A stretch of 46,077 nucleotides of DNA from Candidatus Eiseniibacteriota bacterium (lineage in GTDB: Bacteria > Eisenbacteria > RBG-16-71-46). How positions within the stretch are numbered: the first letter of the stretch is position 1; each line of letters opens with the position of its first letter. The stretch lies in the NCBI GenBank assembly GCA_016178725.1, contig JACOSV010000072.1, forward strand, positions 1-46,077, in the 5' to 3' direction. Position numbers and translations under genes: made by a program. The notes below the pieces were generated by a model. The model made no database searches and had not been told where the DNA came from. It worked only from the letters and a program-made list of their open reading frames with translations. Positions 1 through 7,431 of this stretch are shown one piece after another.

Positions 1-225
1 CACCAGGTCGGCTCGTTCCTGGCGGAGCTGGCCAACATGCGCCGCATCGTCACCGTGTCGAACATGCATCTCTCCGCCAACTCGAAGGGGGACGGGCTCG
101 CCACCACGTCGGCCTCGATCACCGCTTCGGCGTACAGCCTGAATACCAGCGCCGCGCCGGGCGCCGCATCTGCTCCGGCCGCGACGCACAAGAAAGGAGC
201 GGGCGATGGCCGCAAGGAATCCTGA
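1..225 (+). CDS. pilO: PilO, type IV pilus inner-membrane alignment protein (C-terminal fragment)
   Basis: Only the last 74 codons are present; the reading frame is open from base 1 and stops at 223-225. The fragment contains FLAELANMRRIVTVSN and later TASITASAYSL, which resemble the C-terminal ferredoxin-like domain of PilO (the usual motif is roughly 'FLxxIAxLxRIVxVxN'). PilO forms the inner-membrane PilMNOP platform that aligns the pilus machine with the secretin. An Ala/Lys-rich tail follows the domain. The stop overlaps the next gene by 20 bases, so it is translated with the PilP-like gene. The identification rests on the fragment plus the pilP-pilQ-aroK neighbours. Confidence 0.8.
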   Translation, partial: HQVGSFLAELANMRRIVTVSNMHLSANSKGDGLATTSASITASAYSLNTSAAPGAASAPAATHKKGAGDGRKES

Positions 226-1615
226 TCGCGCCGTGTCCGCGCGTCTGCGCGGGTTCGCGGGTCTGATCGCGGCCGGCCTGCTGCTGGGCGGTCCGGTCGC
301 GCCGGCGATGGCCGGCACGCTGGACACGATCGACGCCGGGACGAATGACGGCGCGGCGCCGGCGGCTTCGGCGCACGCGACCTCGACGGTGAAGGCTGAC
401 AGCGCTTCCGCGGCGAAGGCCACGGCGGCGAAGGCGACCGCTAAGTTGACTGCCAGCAAGGCGAACGTGAGCAAGGCGAACGCCCCGACCAAGCCGACGG
501 TCGCGAGCAAGACGCCCGTCGCGAACAAGACGACGCCCGCGCCGAAGACGGCGGTCGTGATGCCGGCGGCGAAGACGAACGTGACGACGAAGACCAACGC
601 TGCTCCGACGCCGACCGCCACCAAGACGGCGGCCGTGATGCCGGCGGCGAAGACGAACGTCGCGACGAAGACCAACGTTGCCCCGACGCCGACCGCCACC
701 AAGACGGCGGCCGTGACGCCGGCGGCGAAGACGAACGTCGCGACGAAGACCAACGTTGCCCCGACGCCGACCGCCACGAAGACGGCGGCCGTGACGTCGA
801 CGACGAATATGAACGTCGCGGCGAAGGCGAATGCGGCGCCGAAGACCAGCGTCGCGCCGACGCCGACCGCCACCAAGACGGCGGCCGTGACGCCGGCGGC
901 GAAGACGAACGTGGCGACGAAGACCAACGCTGCTCCGGCGCCGACCGCCACCAAGACGGCGGCCGTGACGCCGGCGGCAAAGATGAACGTGGCGACGAAG
1001 ACCAATGCCGCTCCGACGCCGACCGCCACCAAGACGGCGGCCGTGACGCCGGCGGCAAAGACGAACGTGGCGACGAAGACCAACGCTGCTCCGACGCCGA
1101 CCGCCACCAAGACGGCGGCCGTGACGCCGACGGCGAAGGCGAAGGCTATGCCGACGACCGGCACGCCGGCGATCAACGCTCCGGCGAAGGTCGCAGCGAA
1201 CAACGCTCCGGCGAACGCGAAGGCGAACGCCGCGGTGGGGAGCGCCATCGTTCAAGCGTCCGCACACCTGGATGATCAGGTGACCTACCAGTACAACGCC
1301 CTCGGCCGGCGGGATCCGTTCTCATCGCTGCTGACCGGCGAGTACGTCGGTTCCGACGTGGGTGGCGACGTGCCGCCGGACGTCGGCGGTCTCAAGGTGG
1401 TGGGCATCGTTTGGGGCGATGCCGATCAGTTCGCTCTGGTCGAGGACGCGCGCGGGGACAGCCACATCCTGCGCAAGGGCGACAAGGTGATGAACGGTTA
1501 CGTCGAGGCGCTCAAGCGCGACGCGATGATCGTGAACCTCACGGTGGATGGACAGTCGCAGTCGGTTTCAGTTCCTCTGAAGCGGAAGGGAGAGACGACG
1601 AATGCGAATCGCTAA
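206..1615 (+). CDS. pilP: PilP-like pilus assembly protein with a long tandem-repeat linker
   Basis: A 469-residue protein. AAAGGAG lies about 8 bases before the ATG, which fixes the start inside the end of pilO. Residues about 14-37 form a signal peptide ending in a small-residue stretch. Residues about 40-365 are low-complexity Ala/Thr/Lys/Pro with near-perfect 26-residue repeats. The C-terminal 105 residues are a PilP domain: ALGRRDPFSSLL, then a beta-rich section with GIVWGD, ILRKGDKV and GYVEAL. PilP proteins are usually about 170-180 residues and bridge the PilNO inner-membrane complex to the PilQ secretin. The extra 300 residues would give an unusually long periplasmic tether. The lipobox typical of PilP lipoproteins is not evident. 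Confidence 0.85.
   Translation: MAARNPDRAVSARLRGFAGLIAAGLLLGGPVAPAMAGTLDTIDAGTNDGAAPAASAHATSTVKADSASAAKATAAKATAKLTASKANVSKANAPTKPTVASKTPVANKTTPAPKTAVVMPAAKTNVTTKTNAAPTPTATKTAAVMPAAKTNVATKTNVAPTPTATKTAAVTPAAKTNVATKTNVAPTPTATKTAAVTSTTNMNVAAKANAAPKTSVAPTPTATKTAAVTPAAKTNVATKTNAAPAPTATKTAAVTPAAKMNVATKTNAAPTPTATKTAAVTPAAKTNVATKTNAAPTPTATKTAAVTPTAKAKAMPTTGTPAINAPAKVAANNAPANAKANAAVGSAIVQASAHLDDQVTYQYNALGRRDPFSSLLTGEYVGSDVGGDVPPDVGGLKVVGIVWGDADQFALVEDARGDSHILRKGDKVMNGYVEALKRDAMIVNLTVDGQSQSVSVPLKRKGETTNANR
614..1140 (+). repeat. 78-bp in-frame tandem repeat inside pilP
   Basis: The core accgccaccaagacggcggc recurs at 614, 692, 770 (one base changed), 866, 944, 1022 and 1100. The spacing is 78 bases except for one 96-base step, which holds an 18-base in-frame insertion. 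Each unit encodes 26 residues built from TPTATKTAAV and TPAAKTNVATKTNAAP. Units differ at only a few bases, so they arose recently or are kept alike by recombination, and copy number probably varies between strains. The opposite strand is stop-free here only because of the base composition. Confidence 0.95.
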
Positions 1616-2972
1616 GGCCACTTTCGGCCTGGTACTGGCAGCCGGGATGTGCCTGGCGGTGCTGATCGCGCACCCGGCGGCGGCGCAGGATTCCTCCGCC
1701 ATGAAGCAGGTGGGCATGGTGCGGACCGGCGCGGGCACGTTCACGATCGACGCCGAGGGCGCGGACATTCGCACCGTGCTCAAGGCGATCGCCGAGTTCA
1801 GCGGCAAGAACATCGTGATCGGCAAGGATGTGAAGGCGACGGTGAAGGTCTCCCTCCGCAACGTTGGCTGGCAGGAGGCGCTGCGCACGGTGCTGCGCAG
1901 CAACGGACTCGACTACGTCGAAGAGGGCGGCATCCTGCGCGTGGACGAGGCGACCAGGCTCAACGCCGAGGCGGTCGACCGCGAGACGGCGCGGGCCAAG
2001 ACGGCCGAGCTGCTCCCGCTCGAGACCGGCATCGTCAAGCTCAACTACGCCAACGCGTCGGAGCTCAACACCACGTTGCAGGCGACATTGAGCCGGCGCG
2101 GCCAGATCCAGGTCGATCGCCGCACCAACAGCCTGATCATCACCGACCTGCCGCAGAATCTCGAGGCGGCGACGCGCATGGCGCAGACGCTCGATTCGAC
2201 CACGCCGCAGATCGAGATCACGGCCAAGCTCGTGGACGTGGACGCCGAGGCGCTGCGCGGCATGGGCATCGACTGGCGCGTCGGCGGCACGTCGAAGTAC
2301 TTCGTGTATCCGTTCGGCGACCCGCAGGCCGGCAAGCCGGTCCAGCTGGCGCCGCTCACGCCCGGCAACGACAAGAGCAACAGCCTCTACCCGGACATCG
2401 CGACCACGATCGCCGACCCGGCCGGAACGCTGACCTATGGGCTCTCCAAGTCCTGGGGTCAGCTCGAAGCGCAGCTGCAGCTTCTGGAGTCGACCCGCAA
2501 AGCGAACATCATCTCCAACCCGCGCGTGACGACGGTGGACAACCGCGAGGCGAAGATCCTCGTCGGCCAGAAGATTCCGCTCATCGTCCAGGACGTGGCA
2601 GGCAACCCGGTGTCGCAGCTCCAAACGATCGGCATCCAGCTCAAGGTCACGCCGCACCTCACGCAGGACAAGAAGATCATCATGGATCTGCATCCCGAGG
2701 TGAGCGACCTCTCGACCCAGAGCACGGTGCAGGGCGGTGTCATCATCAACACCTCCGAGGCCGACACGCGCGTGATGGTGGACGACGGCCAGACCGCCGT
2801 GATCGGCGGCCTGATCCGCACCAACGACTCGCACGTCCGGCGTGGCATCCCATTCCTCAAGGACGTCCCTCTCGTCGGCATGCTGTTCCGCTCGGACAAC
2901 GTCGTGAAGCAGAACCGCGAGCTGATCATCTTCGTGACGCCGCGGCTGCTCGCGAGCATGGCGAACAACTGA
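1602..2972 (+). CDS. pilQ: PilQ-type secretin (short form)
   Basis: A 456-residue outer-membrane secretin overlapping pilP by 14 bases, with AGGGAG just upstream. Residues 1-29 are a Sec signal peptide ending at AAAQ. A STN/N0-type domain follows (residues about 45-105, with ADIRTVLKAIAEFSGKNIVI), then an N1/NolW-type domain (about 140-205, with IVKLNYANASELNTTLQATL). The secretin core runs from about 215 to the end and includes KANIISNPRVTTVDN, EAKILVGQKIPLIVQ and VIGGLIRTND. It has no N-terminal AMIN domains and is much shorter than the 700-residue proteobacterial PilQ. It forms the pore through which the pilus passes. Order pilO-pilP-pilQ followed by aroK matches the classic pil locus. Confidence 0.93.
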   Translation: MRIAKATFGLVLAAGMCLAVLIAHPAAAQDSSAMKQVGMVRTGAGTFTIDAEGADIRTVLKAIAEFSGKNIVIGKDVKATVKVSLRNVGWQEALRTVLRSNGLDYVEEGGILRVDEATRLNAEAVDRETARAKTAELLPLETGIVKLNYANASELNTTLQATLSRRGQIQVDRRTNSLIITDLPQNLEAATRMAQTLDSTTPQIEITAKLVDVDAEALRGMGIDWRVGGTSKYFVYPFGDPQAGKPVQLAPLTPGNDKSNSLYPDIATTIADPAGTLTYGLSKSWGQLEAQLQLLESTRKANIISNPRVTTVDNREAKILVGQKIPLIVQDVAGNPVSQLQTIGIQLKVTPHLTQDKKIIMDLHPEVSDLSTQSTVQGGVIINTSEADTRVMVDDGQTAVIGGLIRTNDSHVRRGIPFLKDVPLVGMLFRSDNVVKQNRELIIFVTPRLLASMANN

Positions 2973-3033
2973 CCCGATCTCCCTTCCGCTCCACCGTTCG
3001 GCCGCCGGGGCTCACCGCTCCGGCGGCCGCGGC

Positions 3034-3062
3034 GTTTGCGCCCGCGAGCCCTGTGCTAGGCT
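3034..3062 (+). promoter_or_regulatory. Candidate promoter for aroK giving a leaderless message
   Basis: A -10 hexamer TAGGCT lies at 3057-3062, with gtttgc/tttgcg about 16-17 bases upstream as a weak -35. The ATG of aroK follows after six bases, at the expected transcription start. No ribosome-binding site precedes the ATG. The same TAGGCT-6 bases-ATG arrangement occurs before the 17-codon ORF at 45303. Confidence 0.5.
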
Positions 3063-3068
3063 CGCGCC

Positions 3069-3605
3069 ATGTCCGCGGCATCCCCCTCGATCGACCGGCC
3101 GATCGCGCTCGTCGGTCTGATGGGCGCGGGCAAGAGCGCGGTGGCGCGCGTGCTCGGCGAGCGTCTCGGCGTCGTGGTGGCCGACATCGACGCCTTCATC
3201 GAGGCCGAAGAGGACTGTCCGATCGCGGAGCTGTTCGAGCGTGAAGGCGAGGCCTACTTCCGCCGCCGCGAGGGCGAAGTGCTGCGGCAGGCGCTGGAGG
3301 CCGGCGCGCAGGTGATCGCCTGCGGCGGCGGCGCGGTGCTCGATCCCGCGCACCGCCGGCTGCTGCGCGAACGCTGCCGGGTCGCCTGGCTCGAGGTCAC
3401 GCCGGCCGAGGCATTGCGCCGAATCGGCTCCGTCGCCGGCCGGCCGGTGCTCGCGGGCGCCGATCCCGGCGCGCGGCTCGCCGCGCTGCTCGCCTCCCGC
3501 GCGCCGCTCTACGCCGAGGTCGCGGACGACCGCATCGCGACGGACGGCCGCGACGCGGAGCAGGTCGCGGATGCCGTGCTCGCCGCGGTGGGGATCGCGC
3601 GGTGA
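3069..3605 (+). CDS. aroK: Shikimate kinase
   Basis: A 178-residue enzyme that phosphorylates shikimate at the 3-OH with ATP in the chorismate pathway. The Walker A P-loop GLMGAGKS is at about residues 17-24. DIDAFIE supplies the metal and shikimate-binding Asp. EAYFRRREGEVL is the shikimate-binding Arg region, and ACGGGAVL is the conserved Gly-rich Walker B-like loop. GRPVLAG carries the lid Arg region. Length is normal for AroK. It follows pilQ, as in many bacteria, but here seems to have its own promoter and no ribosome-binding site, so it is probably translated from a leaderless transcript. Confidence 0.95.
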   Translation: MSAASPSIDRPIALVGLMGAGKSAVARVLGERLGVVVADIDAFIEAEEDCPIAELFEREGEAYFRRREGEVLRQALEAGAQVIACGGGAVLDPAHRRLLRERCRVAWLEVTPAEALRRIGSVAGRPVLAGADPGARLAALLASRAPLYAEVADDRIATDGRDAEQVADAVLAAVGIAR

Positions 3606-4450
3606 CGGTTCGTCGCGCCACGCCCCTCCAACGGCCGCTCGCGGCCGCCGCGCTCGCGGCGTTGATCGCGGGCGCCGCGCTCTTCGCACTGATCGCGGCC
3701 GGCTGCGCGCCGCACCTCGTGCCGGTCGCGGAGCTGACGCGTGACGCGCGCGCGTCGCGCTACCGCACGCAGCTCGCCGCACGCGAGTCGCTGGGCGCGG
3801 CGGTGGACGAGCGCGTCGTCCTGTGGCCGCGGCGCACGCGTGAGATCCGGCTGCCGTCGGCCGAGGGCCGCCTGCTGCTCGCGGCGCCCGACGCGTTCCG
3901 CCTGCGCATCGACGCGGTTGTCGGCACCGCGATCGACCTCGGGGCGCGCGGCGATTCGCTCACCGCATACGTGCCGTCGCGCCGGCAGGCCGTGGCCCTC
4001 GATGCCGCACGCGATACGCTCGGCCTGCTCGCGCCCGGCGGCCTCGGATTCCGGACCATGAGCGCCACGTGGCGCATCCCGGACGGGGCATGGCGCGACG
4101 CGGCGTGGGCCGACACGCTGCTGTGCCCGCGCTGGCTCGAGCGCGACGACACGGTCGCCGTCGCGGTGGGCAGCCACGGGCTGCCGGTGTGGGCCTCGCT
4201 GACGCGCGCCGGCCACGGCGGCGTGCGCGTCGCCTATCGCCAGTGGGATCGGAGCAACGGCGCGCCCTGGCCCGCGGTGCTCGAGATCTCGGATCTGCAT
4301 GGGCCGCTCGCCGTGACGTTCCGCATATCGGTGATGCGCTTCGAGCGCCGGCCGGATGCGGCGCGGCTCGTCGTGCCGATTCCGGCGACCGCCGAGCGGC
4401 TGACGTTCGCCGAACTCAAGCGCGTGCTCGAGCGGCTGGGGGTGATGTGA
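3602..4450 (+). CDS. LolB-like outer-membrane lipoprotein, function unassigned
   Basis: A 282-residue predicted lipoprotein whose GTG start overlaps the aroK stop (GTGA). The N-terminus has Arg-rich residues, a hydrophobic stretch and a lipobox IAAGC with the lipidated Cys at about residue 35. The rest is beta-rich with features of the LolA/LolB fold: AFRLRIDAVVGTAIDLGARG resembles the strand pattern of a lipid-binding half-barrel, as does the DUF4292 group. It is immediately followed by a second LolA-like exported protein, so the two may act together in lipid or lipoprotein transfer across the periplasm. The class call is by pattern only; I cannot confirm a precise family. Confidence 0.6.
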   Translation: MTVRRATPLQRPLAAAALAALIAGAALFALIAAGCAPHLVPVAELTRDARASRYRTQLAARESLGAAVDERVVLWPRRTREIRLPSAEGRLLLAAPDAFRLRIDAVVGTAIDLGARGDSLTAYVPSRRQAVALDAARDTLGLLAPGGLGFRTMSATWRIPDGAWRDAAWADTLLCPRWLERDDTVAVAVGSHGLPVWASLTRAGHGGVRVAYRQWDRSNGAPWPAVLEISDLHGPLAVTFRISVMRFERRPDAARLVVPIPATAERLTFAELKRVLERLGVM

Positions 4451-5115
4451 CGCGACGTGAATCGCACAGCGTGTCGCTGGTCGCGCTCGCGATGCTCGCC
4501 GCGACGATCGCCTCGGCGGCCACGCCGCCGGCGAGCATCCGGGGCGGCGCCGAACGGTTGCGCGCGACACGCGTGCTCGCCGAGCGGATCACGGCGAGCG
4601 GACGGGGCGAGGCGCGGGTCACGCTCACGCGCGAGGACGCGATGGGCGGACCTCCACGCGTCGACCACGGCAGCGTCGCGCTCGAGCCGCCCGATCGCGT
4701 GCGCCTCGAGTTCACCGAGACGGGGGAGAAGATCGCCGTGCGCGGCGACGGCGGCGAATGGCTGCAGCCGCACCTGCGCCAGATGGTGCGGCTCCGCTCC
4801 GAGCAGGCGGGTGCGGCGTCGTGGCTCTGGGACCTGTTCCTGCACGGCGGTCGCGGGCGATTCGCGGAGCGCGAGGCCGGTCGCGGACGCTACGTGCTCG
4901 CGCTGCGCGACGAGCGCGGCGCGGTGCCGGAAACACTCGCGGTCTCGGTGGATGTCGCGGGCCTGCCGGCCGCGCTCGAGGTGAGCGACCCGTCGTCGGG
5001 GCGTTCGACCTATCGCTTCACGGCGTGGAAGTTCACGCGCGCGCGCGGCCGGAACGCGTTCGTGATCCGCGCGCCGCATGGGTACACGGTGGCGGAAGAG
5101 ACGGAGCGGTTCTGA
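4447..5115 (+). CDS. LolA-like exported lipid-carrier protein
   Basis: A 222-residue protein starting at a GTG that overlaps the preceding stop (GTGA). Residues 8-25 are a signal peptide ending at ASAA. The mature part carries the LolA-type strand series: RITASGRGEARVTL, DRVRLEFTETGEKIAVRGDG (compare 'P.r.r.ey..p....i.dG'), EWLQPHLRQMVRL and, near the end, VSVDVAGLPAALEVSD. LolA family members carry lipoproteins or other lipids through the periplasm in an incomplete beta-barrel. Pairing with the upstream lipoprotein resembles a LolA/LolB pair, although dedicated roles in other lipids are equally possible. Confidence 0.65.
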   Translation: MTRRESHSVSLVALAMLAATIASAATPPASIRGGAERLRATRVLAERITASGRGEARVTLTREDAMGGPPRVDHGSVALEPPDRVRLEFTETGEKIAVRGDGGEWLQPHLRQMVRLRSEQAGAASWLWDLFLHGGRGRFAEREAGRGRYVLALRDERGAVPETLAVSVDVAGLPAALEVSDPSSGRSTYRFTAWKFTRARGRNAFVIRAPHGYTVAEETERF

Positions 5116-5202
5116 ACCCGCGCGCGAGCCACGGCCTCGCGCCGCGTCTCACCCCGGCGCGGCAAGTCGTTCTGGCCGAACGAGAAAGGCCATCCGCTGC
5201 GC

Positions 5203-5231
5203 TTGACACTCCTGCCTCCCTGCGCGAGACT
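5203..5231 (+). promoter_or_regulatory. Strong candidate sigma-70-type promoter for rsmD-coaD-pta
   Basis: TTGACA at 5203-5208, a 17-base spacer, then GAGACT at 5226-5231. Transcription would start near 5238, only about six bases before the GTG of rsmD, so the leader is almost absent. The 128-base gap between 5115 and 5244 otherwise holds nothing recognisable. Confidence 0.6.
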
Positions 5232-5243
5232 CGCCGGCCTCAC

Positions 5244-5831
5244 GTGCGGGTGATCGCAGGGGAGTTCGGTGACCGCCGCCTCGTCGTGCCGCGCGGCCTC
5301 GCGACGCGTCCGACCTCGGATCGGGTGCGCGAGGCGCTGTGCATGGCGCTCGAGCCGTTCACCGGCCTCCGCGTGATCGACCTGTTCGCGGGCAGCGGCG
5401 CGCTCGGGATCGAGGCGCTCTCGCGCGGCGCGGCGTGGTGCGATTTCGTCGAGTCCGAACGCGCGGCGCTCGCGGCGCTCGAGCGGAATCTCGATGCGCT
5501 CGGGCTGGGCGATCGTTCACACGTGTGGCGCGCGCGGCTCCCGGCGGCGCTCGACCGGCTGGCCGCGTCGCTCGCGACAGCGGATCTCGTGCTCGCGGAT
5601 CCCCCGTACGGCGGCGAGGCGGCGCGCGAGACGCTCGTCGCGCTGGGCGCGTCGAATGCGCTGCGCGACGGCGCGCGCGTGGTGGTCGAGCATCATGCGA
5701 AGGACGATCTTCCCGAGCGCAGCGGCCGCCTGACGCGCGCGCGGGTGCGGCGGCACGGCGAGACGGCGATCTCGACCTACCGGGCGACGGCGCGGGACGC
5801 ATCCCGCGAGGACGGGAGGGAGCGGCCATGA
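5244..5831 (+). CDS. rsmD: 16S rRNA (guanine966-N2)-methyltransferase RsmD
   Basis: A 195-residue SAM-dependent methyltransferase acting on G966 of 16S rRNA in the small ribosomal subunit. The GTG start gives VRVIAGEFGDRRL, matching the family N-terminus 'MRVIAG'. TRPTSDRVREALCMAL is the conserved RsmD block. IDLFAGSGALGIEALSRGA is the SAM-binding motif I, and DPPYGG at residues 119-124 is the N6/N2-type (D/N)PPY catalytic motif. The stop overlaps coaD by ATGA, the usual rsmD-coaD pairing in bacteria. Confidence 0.95.
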   Translation: MRVIAGEFGDRRLVVPRGLATRPTSDRVREALCMALEPFTGLRVIDLFAGSGALGIEALSRGAAWCDFVESERAALAALERNLDALGLGDRSHVWRARLPAALDRLAASLATADLVLADPPYGGEAARETLVALGASNALRDGARVVVEHHAKDDLPERSGRLTRARVRRHGETAISTYRATARDASREDGRERP

Positions 5832-6403
5832 AGGACCAGCGCACCGCGGTGTTCCCCGGGACGTTCGATCCGTTCACGAACGGCCATCTCGATCTCACCC
5901 GCCGCGCGGCGCGGCTGTTCGATCGCGTCGTGATCGCGGTCGCCGAGAGCACGGCGAAGGGCACGTTGTTCTCGGTGGCCGAGCGTGTGCACCTGATCCA
6001 CGCGACGACGCGCGACCTCCGTCGCGTCGAAGTCGTGCATTTCTCGGACCTGGTCGTGGATTGCGCCCGCCGCGTCGGCGCGCAGGTGATGATCCGGGGC
6101 CTGCGCGCGGTGAGCGATTTCGAGTTCGAGTTCCAGATGGCGCTCATGAACCGGCGGCTCGCGCGTGGCATCGAGGTGGCGTTCCTCATGCCGAGCCAGC
6201 AGTACACGTATCTCAACTCGACGCTCGTGAAGGAGATCGTCCGCCTCGGCGGTCCGATCCGTGGGCTCGTGCCGCGCGCGGTCGAGATCGCGCTCAAGGA
6301 GAAGCTGCGCGCCACCGCGCGTGGCGCGGCGGCGCCTGCGAAGTCCGGGGCACGGCGCGCCGCGGGCGCGAAACGGTCCGCCGCTCCAGGCCGGAGCCGG
6401 TGA
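5828..6403 (+). CDS. coaD: Phosphopantetheine adenylyltransferase
   Basis: A 191-residue enzyme of the penultimate step of coenzyme A synthesis, joining 4'-phosphopantetheine and ATP to give dephospho-CoA. The nucleotidyltransferase motif PGTFDPFTNGH is at residues 10-20. Also present are IRGLRAVSDFEFEFQMALMN and SSxxVKE-like STLVKEIVRLGG, which hold the second ATP-binding motif. The core ends near residue 160; the last 30 residues are an Ala/Arg/Lys-rich extension absent from the usual 160-residue CoaD. The ATG overlaps the rsmD stop. Confidence 0.95.
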   Translation: MKDQRTAVFPGTFDPFTNGHLDLTRRAARLFDRVVIAVAESTAKGTLFSVAERVHLIHATTRDLRRVEVVHFSDLVVDCARRVGAQVMIRGLRAVSDFEFEFQMALMNRRLARGIEVAFLMPSQQYTYLNSTLVKEIVRLGGPIRGLVPRAVEIALKEKLRATARGAAAPAKSGARRAAGAKRSAAPGRSR

Positions 6404-7431
6404 GCACGGTCCTCGAGCGCATCCGGCGCGAGGCGCGGCTCAAGCCGCGGCGTCTCGTGCTCGCCGAGGGCGACGATTCCAGGATCGTGCGCGCCGCCGA
6501 TCGGCTGAGCCGCGACCGGCTCGCCGAGGTGACGCTGATCGCCGATCGCGACGTAGCGCGCGCCACCGCGCGCAAGGCCGAAGCGGCGCTGCTCGGCGTG
6601 CGCCTCGAGGACGCGGGCGACGCGGCGGCGATCGACGCGACCCGGGTCGCGCTCCGCGCCGCGCGCGGCGAGCGCCTGACGCCCGCCGACGCCGACCGAT
6701 ACGCGCGCGACCCGGTGTTCCAGGCGGCGGCCCGCGTCCGCGACGGGCGCGCCGACTGCTTCGTCGCCGGCGCGTCGCGCACCACCGCCGACGTCCTGCG
6801 TGCCGCGTTGTGGCTCATCGGCACCGCGCCCGGCGTCTCGCTCGTCAGCTCGTTCTTCCTCATGGTCGTGCCGGGGGCGAGCGAGCGCGTGTTCGTGTTC
6901 GCCGACTGCGGCGTCGTGCCGGATCCGAATCCGGCGCAGCTCGCGGAGATCGGTTGCCTCGCCGCCGACAGCTTCGAGCGGCTGACGGGCGACGTGCCGC
7001 ACACGGCATTCCTCTCGTTCTCGACCCGCGGCAGCGCCGAGCACCCGCGTGTCGCCAGGGTGCGCGAGGCGCTCGCGCTCGCCCGGGTGCGCCGCCCCGA
7101 CCGGCATTTCGACGGCGAGCTCCAGCTCGACGCCGCGGTGGATCCGGCGGTGGCCAGGAAGAAGGCGCCGGACAGCGCCGTCGCCGGCCACGCGAACGTA
7201 TTGATCTTCCCCGACCTCGACGCCGGGAACATCGGCTACAAGCTGGTCCAGCGCCTCGGCGGCGCGCAGGCGTTCGGCCCCATTCTCATGGGCCTCGCGC
7301 GCCAGGCGAACGACCTCTCGCGCGGCTGCAGCGCCGAGGACGTGGTCGAGGTGGCGACGATCGCCTGCGCGTTGAGCGCCGCGAACCGAGCGCCCGCCGG
7401 CACCGGCGCGGCGCCGGGCGCACGGTCGTGA
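6400..7431 (+). CDS. pta: Phosphate acetyltransferase
   Basis: A 343-residue phosphotransacetylase of the short Pta form, interconverting acetyl-CoA and acetyl phosphate. Recognisable family segments are RLVLAEGDDSRIVRAA, DCFVAGASRTTADVLRAAL, VSSFFLMV, FADCGVVPDPNPAQLAEI, PHTAFLSFSTRGSAEH, HFDGELQLDAAVDP and LIFPDLDAGNIGYKLVQRL. The GTG start overlaps the coaD stop (GTGA). No acetate kinase gene is seen in the window. The enzyme could supply acetyl-CoA from acetyl phosphate or the reverse. Confidence 0.94.
   Translation: MSTVLERIRREARLKPRRLVLAEGDDSRIVRAADRLSRDRLAEVTLIADRDVARATARKAEAALLGVRLEDAGDAAAIDATRVALRAARGERLTPADADRYARDPVFQAAARVRDGRADCFVAGASRTTADVLRAALWLIGTAPGVSLVSSFFLMVVPGASERVFVFADCGVVPDPNPAQLAEIGCLAADSFERLTGDVPHTAFLSFSTRGSAEHPRVARVREALALARVRRPDRHFDGELQLDAAVDPAVARKKAPDSAVAGHANVLIFPDLDAGNIGYKLVQRLGGAQAFGPILMGLARQANDLSRGCSAEDVVEVATIACALSAANRAPAGTGAAPGARS

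Noticed and set aside
119-1267. Long Arg-rich minus-strand ORF opposite pilP
   Set aside because: It is the antisense of the repeat region. The composition (almost all Arg/Gly/His) follows from the GC-rich tandem repeat, and there is no promoter, ribosome-binding site or family match.
5359-7191. Other very long antisense or out-of-frame ORFs (also 1539-2834, 17221-18963, 20562-22709, 25145-27868)
   Set aside because: Each lies opposite a clearly identified gene. High GC content removes stop codons from all frames, and the translations are low-complexity Arg/Ala/His-rich.
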